Shown: piece after piece, positions 37,259 through 45,700 of the stretch | How the letters are laid out: every line of letters starts with the position of its first letter | Position numbering within the stretch: position 1 is the first letter of the stretch | Assembly: GCF_003050705.1 (NCBI RefSeq) | Contig: NZ_QAOG01000006.1 | Location: forward strand, 248,001 to 312,000 | Reading direction: 5' to 3' | Source of the DNA: Sphingomonas aurantiaca | GTDB lineage: Bacteria > Pseudomonadota > Alphaproteobacteria > Sphingomonadales > Sphingomonadaceae | Length of the DNA: 64,000 nt | Made by a program: the position numbers and the translations under genes | The notes under the pieces: generated by a model | Databases searched by the model: none | What the model saw: the letters and a program-made list of their open reading frames with translations, nothing else | What the model was told of the DNA's origin: nothing

Positions 37259-38649
37259 CACAAGCTCGCTGTCGTGGAAGCAGGCGGCCGATACCTCAAC
37301 GCGCTTGGCACAGCGTTCGTCGTGCGAGGGCGGGCATGCGGCGGCGCGGCAACGACGTCGCGCAAAATGGCCGCCACCGTCTCGGCTTTTGCGCGCCATG
37401 TCATATTGTCGTCGATCACATGCCGTCGCGCCGCTTCGCCCATCGCGCGCCGGCGCGCATACGAGCCCCCAAGCTCCAGCATTGCTTGCGTCAACCCGGC
37501 AACGAGCGCGCTCTTCGAACTGGGGCTGACCAGTATCGCGCACGCTGGTGTCGTGTAGTGCGCCGCGCCGCCCCAATCCACGCCGACCACCGGCAACCCT
37601 ACGGTCATCGCCTCGAGCATTGCCATGCCACCGCATTCGCGCAGCGACGGCGTCACGTAGACATCACAGCGCCGCAACAACGTCGCATACTCAGCCAAAG
37701 GCAAACGCCCGTGCAGCGTCACGGCGTCACGGATACCGGCTTCGGCAATCTGCCGCCCGATCGCGTCGAACAGCTCGCCATCGCCGACGAGATGCAATTC
37801 ACTACTGCCAGCACGGGCGAGCGGTATGAAAGCATCGACCAGGAACCCTATGCCCTTCCAGTCGACGAACCGGCTGCAGAACACGAAGCGGACCGGGCCC
37901 GGCGGGCGCTCCCATGGGTAGTCACGCGGGATCCACCGCGCGAGGTCCACCCCGCTCTCGGTCAGTTCGATGATCCGCCCCTTGATCGGACGCGGGAGCG
38001 CCGCGCGGGTCTGACGGTTGGCGACGATCAGCGCGGCAGCGTAGCGTTTGCCCGGAATGATCTGGTGGAGGCCGATCGCGAGCCACCGCGACACTGCGAT
38101 GCCTGCGCGGACAACAGCGCCTTCCATATCGCGAAACGCGGCCGGCAGGTCCATCGCGCCGCTCATCGGTCCGATTACCACCGGCACGCCGAACCCGAAC
38201 AGGAAGCTGGGCGACTTCGGCGCGATCGGGGTCGGCTGGAACACCACGTCGATCGCATGCCTCTCGACCAGATCGCGTACCGCGGCGCGCATCGACCATT
38301 GCGTGACGATCGCGATGAGCTGGTTGAACACGAGATCGGCAATCCGCGGTGCAAAGAGCGCACCGATCCGAAATAGGACGCGTTGCACCGCGCGGTCCTT
38401 CACGAACGTCATCCTGTCGAATTGCGCGGGCTCGAGATCCTCGCGGAGTTGGTCGCGAACGCGTTCGTGGCAGATCGCCCAGGTCTCGATGCCGGCGTTC
38501 GCAAACCCCTGCAAATAATAATAGGGAACCAGCGTCTCGCCACTCAAGCGCAGCGCAATATTCTCCGCGACGACCAGCACCCGCAAAGTCGAACACGCAT
38601 CATCTTCAAGACGATCGGGCTTGTGTTCCACGCAGTGTGTCCCGGACAT
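37258..38649 (-). CDS. GT4-family glycosyltransferase
   Basis: The 463-residue protein is the first gene of the minus-strand EPS operon. Its GT-B fold shows RVLVVAENIALRLSGETLVP at the N-terminus and FCSRFVDWKGIGFLVDAF with E-x7-E in SLRECGGMAMLEAMTVG in the donor domain. The middle (FGFGVPVVIGPMSGAMDLP) resembles transferases of sphingan and colanic acid clusters. It is somewhat longer than the usual 380 residues because of a polar N-terminal stretch and a Pro/Ala-rich tail. The donor sugar cannot be told. The next transferase gene overlaps its stop. Confidence 0.92.
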   Translation of the reverse strand: MSGTHCVEHKPDRLEDDACSTLRVLVVAENIALRLSGETLVPYYYLQGFANAGIETWAICHERVRDQLREDLEPAQFDRMTFVKDRAVQRVLFRIGALFAPRIADLVFNQLIAIVTQWSMRAAVRDLVERHAIDVVFQPTPIAPKSPSFLFGFGVPVVIGPMSGAMDLPAAFRDMEGAVVRAGIAVSRWLAIGLHQIIPGKRYAAALIVANRQTRAALPRPIKGRIIELTESGVDLARWIPRDYPWERPPGPVRFVFCSRFVDWKGIGFLVDAFIPLARAGSSELHLVGDGELFDAIGRQIAEAGIRDAVTLHGRLPLAEYATLLRRCDVYVTPSLRECGGMAMLEAMTVGLPVVGVDWGGAAHYTTPACAILVSPSSKSALVAGLTQAMLELGGSYARRRAMGEAARRHVIDDNMTWRAKAETVAAILRDVVAAPPHARPRTTNAVPSALRYRPPASTTASL

Positions 38650-38860
38650 GGTTGGATCGCCCCGGACTGTACGGACGGCCGCACGGCGTCACCATTGCGA
38701 CCAACGCCCGCGTAGTTCTCGGGGGGAGTTTATCGAGGATATCCTCGCCCACTGCGGTTGCAGGAGCGCGTACCGGCAGGTCCCGCGATAGGGTTCGACG
38801 TGTCGCGGCATGCCCGTCCATCGGGTGCGTCAGCGGGGCGGCGAAGCGGGGAGTATAAAG
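38650..38860. promoter_or_regulatory. divergent promoter region of the two main EPS operons
   Basis: This 211-bp gap drives the minus-strand operon (38649 to 33028) and the plus-strand operon (38861 to 55087, including the NRPS-PKS). A perfect 14-bp palindrome, CGAGGAT-ATCCTCG, lies at 38734-38747 roughly midway and is the best operator candidate. GGGGAG 8 bp before 38861 is the ribosome site for the plus operon. I cannot assign a -35/-10 pair with confidence. Confidence 0.55.
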
Positions 38861-40225
38861 ATGGAGCAGCCGACCAGCGATTCCATACCGACGCTTTCGC
38901 GCCTGTCGGCAGCGCCGTCGCACACTGCCGAACCGGCTGTCGCGCAACTCGCAAACGCAGGCGTTGGCGCGACAGGCGACATGACGGTGGGGCCGATCGG
39001 CTTCCTCACCAATGTCTATCCGAGCGTCAGCCACAGCTTCATCCGGCGAGAGATCCTCGCGCTTGAAAACCAGGGTTTGCCGATCGCCCGTTTCTCTGTC
39101 CGCCGCGCCGTCGGTGCCTTGCCAGACCCGAAAGACCAGAACGAACAGTCGCGCACGACCGTCTTGCTCGATGCCGGCAGAACGGCCCTGTGTGTTGCGA
39201 CACTGAGACTGGCGTTGCTGCGACCAGGCCGGTTTTGGCGCGCCGTGCGGACGATGACGATATTGCGCCGCGCCGCCGGTGGGAGATGGATGCGCCATGT
39301 CGCCTACCTCGCCGAGGCGGCGCTGCTGGTACGCATGGCGGAGTTGCGGGACATTCGGCACCTCCATGTGCATTTCGGCACCAATCCGGCGGCGGTCGCG
39401 CTCCTGGCAAAGATGTTGGGCGGAATCAGCTACAGCATGACCGTCCATGGCCCCGACGAGTTCGATGCGCCGCTAGCCCTGTCGCTGCCGCGCAAGATCG
39501 CGGAAGCAAGCTTCGTCGTGGCGATATCGAGCTACGGGCGTGGGCAACTGATGCGCTGGTGCGAGCGGACGGACTGGAAGAAGATCGCGGTCGTTCGCTG
39601 TGGGCTCGACGCGCAGTTTCTTGACCAACCGGCTGACCACGCAGTCGCGCCGTCGCGGCGGACATTCGTGTGCATTGCAAGGCTGGATCGTCAAAAGGGT
39701 TTGTCTCTGCTGCTCGACGCGGTGGCGGCGGTCGTCGCGACCCACGACGTGAGTCTGCGGATCATCGGCGACGGAGCAATGCGGCTGGAACTCGCCGCGC
39801 AGATCGCGACGCTTGGACTCGGCTCGCGCGTCCACCTGCTCGGTTCGAAAAGCGGTGCTGCAATCCGTGACGAACTCATTGCCGCCCGCGCGTTGATCCT
39901 GCCGAGCTTTGCCGAAGGCCTGCCGGTCGTGCTAATGGAGGCGCTGGGGCTCGGACGGCCGGTCATCGCAACGCTCGTCGCCGGCGTGCCCGAGCTGGTC
40001 GACGCGCAGTGCGGCTGGCTGGTGCCGGCGGGCTCCGCAAACGCACTTGCCGAAGCGATGATCGCAGTCCTGGACGCGACCGACGAAATGCTTAGGGCCC
40101 GGGGTGCCGCCGGGCATGCCCGCGTGCGCGAACGGCATGACGCAGCGACGAACGCCGCCGTGCTCGCAGACCTTCTCTCGACATCGTGGCATCGTCGCCC
40201 GATTGAGCTGGCCGCAGCGGCATGA
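38861..40225 (+). CDS. GT4-family glycosyltransferase (WcaL/colanic-acid type)
   Basis: The protein is 454 residues from the ATG at 38861 (GGGGAG 8 bp upstream). An ATG at 38810 would add 17 residues but has a poorer site. It has PIGFLTNVYPSVSHSFIRRE at the N-terminus, the signature of WcaL-like enzymes, then HLHVHFGTNPAAVA, FVCIARLDRQKGLSLLLDAV and E-x7-E in SFAEGLPVVLMEALGLG. It should be a retaining transferase for the EPS repeat. It heads the operon that continues into the NRPS-PKS genes; the next ATG overlaps its stop (ATGA). Confidence 0.92.
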   Translation: MEQPTSDSIPTLSRLSAAPSHTAEPAVAQLANAGVGATGDMTVGPIGFLTNVYPSVSHSFIRREILALENQGLPIARFSVRRAVGALPDPKDQNEQSRTTVLLDAGRTALCVATLRLALLRPGRFWRAVRTMTILRRAAGGRWMRHVAYLAEAALLVRMAELRDIRHLHVHFGTNPAAVALLAKMLGGISYSMTVHGPDEFDAPLALSLPRKIAEASFVVAISSYGRGQLMRWCERTDWKKIAVVRCGLDAQFLDQPADHAVAPSRRTFVCIARLDRQKGLSLLLDAVAAVVATHDVSLRIIGDGAMRLELAAQIATLGLGSRVHLLGSKSGAAIRDELIAARALILPSFAEGLPVVLMEALGLGRPVIATLVAGVPELVDAQCGWLVPAGSANALAEAMIAVLDATDEMLRARGAAGHARVRERHDAATNAAVLADLLSTSWHRRPIELAAAA

Positions 40226-41391
40226 GCGATGCGCTGACCGTCCTTGCGGTCCTTGCCGCTCTGCCCCCGCTGGTATTCGGCGCCGAATGCCTTGCCGGAC
40301 TCGGCGGTAGCGGTGTCGCGGCGCCGAGCGAGGCTCCCCCGCCCTTTGCGGTCATCATCCCCGCCCACAACGAAGCGGCGGGCGTCGCGGCTACGATCGC
40401 CGCAGTCAAAGCGCAGCTTCGTGCCGTTGATCGGGTGATCGTCGTCGCCGACAATTGCACCGACAAGACAGCCGCGATCGCCGGTGATGCAGGCGCCGAA
40501 CTGGTGGTACGCAACTGCGATCGCGACCTGGGCAAGGGCTTCGCGCTCGCTGCCGGCCGCGCGGTCTTGCGCGCGGCGCCACCGACGGTCGCCATCGTCG
40601 TCGATGCCGATTGCCTCCCCGATCCAGGCGCGCTCCCGGCACTTGCGGCGACGGCGGCGCGCGACCAAGCCGTCATCCAAGGCCTGTACCTGCTCGAGGA
40701 CGCGCCGCACCCCGGCCCGAATGCCGCGATTTCGACATTCGCGTTTCTGATAAAGAACCATGTACGCCAACGCGGCCTTCGCAGGTTCGGTGCCCCTGCC
40801 CTGTTGCAGGGCACGGGGATGGCATTTCCCTGGAGCATATTCGATGCCGCACCGCTTGCCAGCGGCAACATCGTCGAAGACTTGGAACTCGGCATCGAGC
40901 TGGCAATCGCGGGCGTTCCGATCAAGTTCTCGGAATCGACCTGTTTTCGTAGCGCGGCAACGACTGGCGCCGCACTGGCCACGCAACGCACGCGGTGGGA
41001 GCATGGCGCGATCGGTATCGCCACGCGCTATTCTGCCCGGCTCCTGTTGGCGGCAGTCCGCGGCCGCCCGCAGCTGATCCTGGTACTGCTCGATCTCTGC
41101 GTCCCCCCCGTCGCGCTGTTGACCCTAATCCTGTTCGTGCTGGCGTTGGCGGGACTTGGCATCGGGTTAGCCGGTGGCGGCTTTGGCGTCCTCGTTACGA
41201 TCGGGGCCGAAATCGCCTGGATGGCGGTCGCGCTCCTACTGGCGTGGTGGCGGTTCGGCCGCCGGGCGCTGCCGGCGACGACGCTGCTTCAGCTGCCGGC
41301 CTATATCGTCTGGAAGCTGCCCATCTATCTCCGGCTGATCGGACGCCGCGAGCGCCGATGGATCCGGACGGCTCGAAAGACCACGCCATGA
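40222..41391 (+). CDS. GT2-family processive-type membrane glycosyltransferase
   Basis: The 389-residue protein has an N-terminal helix, a GT2 catalytic domain and three or four C-terminal membrane helices. Catalytic motifs are present: FAVIIPAHNEAAGVAATI, the DxD motif in IVVDADCLPDP, the ED pair in GNIVEDLELG, and a QRTRWEHG motif as in QxxRW enzymes. The layout is like cellulose or hyaluronan synthase-type and WecA-dependent membrane GT2 proteins, but shorter. It probably adds a sugar to the EPS lipid intermediate. Both its ends overlap neighbours by ATGA, so it is tightly coupled within the operon. Confidence 0.9.
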   Translation: MSDALTVLAVLAALPPLVFGAECLAGLGGSGVAAPSEAPPPFAVIIPAHNEAAGVAATIAAVKAQLRAVDRVIVVADNCTDKTAAIAGDAGAELVVRNCDRDLGKGFALAAGRAVLRAAPPTVAIVVDADCLPDPGALPALAATAARDQAVIQGLYLLEDAPHPGPNAAISTFAFLIKNHVRQRGLRRFGAPALLQGTGMAFPWSIFDAAPLASGNIVEDLELGIELAIAGVPIKFSESTCFRSAATTGAALATQRTRWEHGAIGIATRYSARLLLAAVRGRPQLILVLLDLCVPPVALLTLILFVLALAGLGIGLAGGGFGVLVTIGAEIAWMAVALLLAWWRFGRRALPATTLLQLPAYIVWKLPIYLRLIGRRERRWIRTARKTTP

Positions 41392-42356
41392 CGCTGCTGG
41401 CGCAACAGTTTGCGTCCCCCGGCCCGGCGGAGAACGCGTCCAAGGACCGCGTGTCACGCATGGTTGGGATCGTCGTCATCGGTCGGAACGAAGGCGAGCG
41501 TTTGCACCGCGCACTGGCATCTGCCCGCGATCAAACCGAGCAGATCGTCTATGTCGATTCCGGCTCGAACGACGCGAGCGTCGCCTGGGCTCGCGAGAGG
41601 GGGGTCGAGACGGTCGAGCTCGATGCCAACCGTCCCTTCACCGCGGCCCGCGCGCGCAACGCCGGCTTCGCGCGATTGCTGGCGCGATGGCCCGACATCG
41701 GCATCGTGCAGTTCATCGACGGCGACTGCGAACTCGCCCCAGGCTGGGTCTCCGTCGCGTTCGTCACGCTGATGTCACGGCCTGATCTCGCGATCGTCTT
41801 CGGCCGTCGCCGCGAACGGTTCCGCGACGCGACCGTCTATAACCGCCTGTGCGACATGGAATGGGATGGGGCGCCCGGCCTCGTGCAGAGTTGCGGTGGC
41901 GACTCCGCGATGCGTGTCGAAGCCCTGCGCGCCGTCGGCGGCTTTCGCGAAACGTTGATCGCGGGCGAAGAGCCCGATCTATGCCACCGGCTGCGACGCG
42001 ACGGATGGCTGATCGAGCGCATCGCCGATGACATGACCATGCATGACGCAGCGATGACCCGCTGGCAGCAATGGTGGCAGCGCAATCGTCGCAGCGGGTT
42101 TGCGGGTGCCGAGGCATGGCGATTGCGCGGGCGCGAGGATCCAAGACTGCTTCGCTATGTGCTCAGCAACATTCTATGGGCGATACCCCCCGCCTGGCCA
42201 CTGTGGCCGGTGCTATGGCTCCGCGTCGCCCGGCGGTCCGGGGGACTGTACGCCACCCACATCATGCTCGGCAAAGTCCCGCACGCCGTCGGGCAGCTGG
42301 AAAATTGGCTTAGACCCAGGTCGGAACGGCACATCCAACTCATAGAATATAAATGA
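41388..42356 (+). CDS. GT2-family glycosyltransferase
   Basis: The 322-residue protein starts at an ATG overlapping the previous stop. The GT2 domain shows VGIVVIGRNEGERLHRAL, the donor loop IVYVDSGSNDASVAWARE, the metal-binding FIDGDCELAPGW and the catalytic region IAGEEPDLCHRLRRDGW. A hydrophobic segment near residues 260-290 may sit on the membrane. It is likely an inverting transferase for the EPS repeat. It is followed by a 109-bp gap before the small secreted-protein gene. Confidence 0.9.
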   Translation: MTLLAQQFASPGPAENASKDRVSRMVGIVVIGRNEGERLHRALASARDQTEQIVYVDSGSNDASVAWARERGVETVELDANRPFTAARARNAGFARLLARWPDIGIVQFIDGDCELAPGWVSVAFVTLMSRPDLAIVFGRRRERFRDATVYNRLCDMEWDGAPGLVQSCGGDSAMRVEALRAVGGFRETLIAGEEPDLCHRLRRDGWLIERIADDMTMHDAAMTRWQQWWQRNRRSGFAGAEAWRLRGREDPRLLRYVLSNILWAIPPAWPLWPVLWLRVARRSGGLYATHIMLGKVPHAVGQLENWLRPRSERHIQLIEYK

Positions 42357-42465
42357 ATACCCTCGGGTTTTTCCGCACCCAATCGTCATGATTTCCAAGA
42401 AACGGGCACACGATAAAATCCAGTTCCATTGCGAGAACCGACTTCAGATCACGTGGGGATGATCC

Positions 42466-42729
42466 ATGAAGACTTTCCGATATACCTTGCTAGCCTCTGC
42501 CTTGCTTTACATCGGCGCGTCACCTGTTTCGGCAGCACCGACGATCCACGTCAGCGCAGCTGGCGCGTCCGCACAACGACCACTGCCAGCGCCCATGCTG
42601 GAACCGATGACACCCCGACACGGCACGCTGTCCGAGGATGTTGCCGCTTTCGCGCTCCTTGCCCTGCTGCTCTCCATCGCCGGGCGCAAGGCCCGCCGCC
42701 TCCACGACGATCGGGCGATGGCGTCGTGA
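42466..42729 (+). CDS. small secreted or membrane-anchored protein coupled to the NRPS gene
   Basis: The 87-residue protein has a clear signal peptide (MKTFRYTLLASALLYIGASPVSA), a short Ala/Pro-rich mature part, and a C-terminal hydrophobic helix (DVAAFALLALLLSIAG) followed by RKARR. This order is like sorting-tag proteins such as PEP-CTERM substrates, but no PEP motif is present. GGGGATGATCC precedes the ATG as the ribosome site. The stop overlaps the GTG of the NRPS gene (GTGA), so its translation probably feeds the NRPS start. I recognise no homologous family. It may be a small accessory protein or mainly a translated leader. Confidence 0.65.
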   Translation: MKTFRYTLLASALLYIGASPVSAAPTIHVSAAGASAQRPLPAPMLEPMTPRHGTLSEDVAAFALLALLLSIAGRKARRLHDDRAMAS

Positions 42730-45700
42730 GCGGGGACCGGCTGGACCGTTCTCCGTTCGCGCATAACGGCCCTTTTCCCCACGCGGCACCACCGCCCCGG
42801 CATAGGGGTGATGAACCGCATGAGTGCGTTCTCATAGGGGACGAATCGCTGCTGATAGAATGCGGGCGAACGCTGCTGCGCCGACGCTGGGGCATCGCCG
42901 CCGTAATCTCGATCAGCCCGGCGGTCAGCGCATGGGCGAGAGCGAACGATCTGCCTCTATGCGCCGATCCTGCAGCACTGCTGCACAGGATGGGGGCAAC
43001 CCGCGTCGACTATCTGTTCAGCATCGCCAATCTCGTCGTGCTTCCGCAGGCCGTGCTCGATCTGTGCCGGATCGCGGCGATCAACTACCATGACGGTCCG
43101 CTGCCAACCTATGCCGGTCTCAACACGCCGGTCTGGGCCTTGCTCAACGGGGAAGATTCGCACGGCGTGAGCTGGCATATCATGACCACGGGGATCGACC
43201 GCGGCGCCATTCTCCGGGAAAGTGCGATCCCGATCGAGGACCATGACAGCGCCTTCACGCTCAACAGCAAATGTTTCGCCGCAGGCGTGGAGAGTTTCGA
43301 GGCGCTGCTCGACGATCTGGCGGTCCGCGGTATCCAGCCAGTCCCGCAGGCCGCAGGGAAGCGGACCTATTACGGGCGAAGCGCGCGCATCCCCGCAGCA
43401 GGACTGATCCGCTGGAACCGCGCTGCGATCCAGATCGCACGCCTCGTCCGCGCATTGGATTTCGGAACGCATGCGAACCCGCTCGTGACGGCACGCGCGG
43501 TCATCGATGGCGAGACGATCATCATCCTCTCCGCCACGGCGACCGGCGCGACCTCCACCTTGCCGCCCGGCACGATCGTGCGCGTCGAGACTGGTCGCAT
43601 CCTTGTGGCGACGACTACCGTCGACCTGGCCATCGACCGGCTCGCCGACCGGACTCGGTGCAGTCTGGACATGCCCGTCGCCGTCGAACGCTTCGGCTTG
43701 GCGGAAGGGCGACGGTTCGATGTCCTCGACGATGCTGCCGCCGCCGAGCTGGGCAGGCTGGATGCCGCGATGGCACCGCATGAGGGGTTTTGGCGAGCCC
43801 GTCTCGCCGCCGTTGTCGGCTTCGATCTATCGCCGGTCGGAGTCGGGTCGCCGCGTCCCCCCAACGCGGCGCCGGTCGCGCTCGATCGTCGTCTTCCGGC
43901 GGCGAGCGCGACCGCACCCCGCACCGCCCAGGTCGCAGCCGCGCTATGCTTCTTCGCACGTCTTTGCGACCGCAGCGATATCGTGCTTGGCTATGCCAAT
44001 CCGGTCCTGATGGCGCAGATCGACAGCGGCCACGGCCAATGCGCAAGGCAGGTGCCGCTCGCCGTACCCATCGCCTTTGACAAGTCCTTCGACGACACGT
44101 GCGCGGCCACCGGCGCGGACATCCGCGAACTGCACCGCCATATTGGATTCCTGACCGATCTGGTAGCCCGCGCGCCCGAATTGCGCGCGCCGTCGGGCAT
44201 GCGCGCGCGAGACATCATGCCGGTCGCCGTCGTCGAGGTCGATACGCTGGACGATGCACGCCCCCTCGACGGAACGCAGCTCATGCTGGCGCTCGAGCCC
44301 TCGGGCAACGCCTGTCGCTGGCTCTACGATGCGACGCACTTCAGCGCCGAGGCGATCGCGACGATGCATGATCGCTTCGCCGGACTGCTCGCCGCCGCGC
44401 TTGCCAACCCGGAGGGTCCTGTCTCGCAGCTGCCCCTGCTGACGGCAGAGGAGCGGCAACGCGTCCTGTTCGACTGGAACGCGACCGCGATGCCGGTGGC
44501 GGACGATCGCTGCCTGCACGACCTGATCGTCGAACAGGCGCGTCGCACGCCCGACGCGATTGCGCTCGTATGTCACGATGAAATGCTGAGCTATCATGCG
44601 CTCGACGCGCAATCGAACCAGCTCGCACGCTTCCTCATCGAGCGCGGCGTCGCTCCGGGCATTCTCGTCGGCCTCTTCCTGGAGCGGTCCCTCGCGCTCG
44701 TCGTCGCGCTGCTGGCCATCCACAAGGCTGGTGGCGCCTATGTGCCGCTCGATCCTGCCTATCCGGCGGATCGGATCGCCTACATGATCGAAGACGCGCG
44801 CATGCCGGTCGTCCTCTGCACCGGGCATGTGCGCGACCAGCTTCCGGCTATCGACGCGATCGCGATCGACCTGGACGCGGTCGCACCCCAGATCGCAGTG
44901 CAGAGCGATACCTCCCTCGCCCCCCGCGCTGCGCCTGGCGATCTTGCCTATGTCATCTACACGTCGGGCTCGACCGGCCGGCCCAAGGGCGTGATGGTTG
45001 AGCACCGCAACGTCGTCAACTTCTGCACCGGTATCGATGCCGGCATCGGCGCTCCGGGTACGTTGCTCGCCGTCACGAGTCTGAGTTTCGACATCTCCGT
45101 CCTCGAACTCTGCTGGACATTGACGCGGGGCTTCACGGTCGTGATCCATGCCGGCGATCCGGCGGACGCCATGTCCGTGGCGCCAGCGCGGCAGCGCCCG
45201 ATGGATTTCAGCCTGTTCTATTTCTCCAGCGCGGCGAACGACGCCAAGCTTGGAAAATACCGGCTGCTGCTCGAAGGCGCCAAGTTCGCCGACACGCACG
45301 GCTTTGCGGCGGTATGGACCCCGGAAAGACATTTCCACGCGTTCGGCGGACTCTATCCCAACCCTGCCGTGACCAGCGCGGCGATCGCCGCGGTCACCGA
45401 GCACGTCCAAATCCGCGCAGGAAGCGTCGTCTTGCCTTTGCATCATCCGGTGCGAGTCGCCGAGGACTGGGCGATGGTCGACAATCTGTCGAACGGACGC
45501 GTCGGCATCTCGTTCGCCGCTGGCTGGCAACCCGATGATTTCGTGCTGCGGCCCGACAGTTTCGCTGACGCCAAACAGGTCATGCTGCGCGAGATCGACG
45601 TCGTCCGCCGCCTGTGGCGCGGCGAGACGGTTGCGTTCGACGGCGCGCTCGGCAAGCCCGTGGCCGTCGGCACGCAGCCAAGACCGGTTCAGCCCGAATT

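Noticed and set aside
42362..42376. Possible terminator CCCTCGGG followed by T5 after the GT2 gene
   Set aside because: The stem is only three or four pairs with a tiny loop. The operon may still read through into the small protein and NRPS genes.
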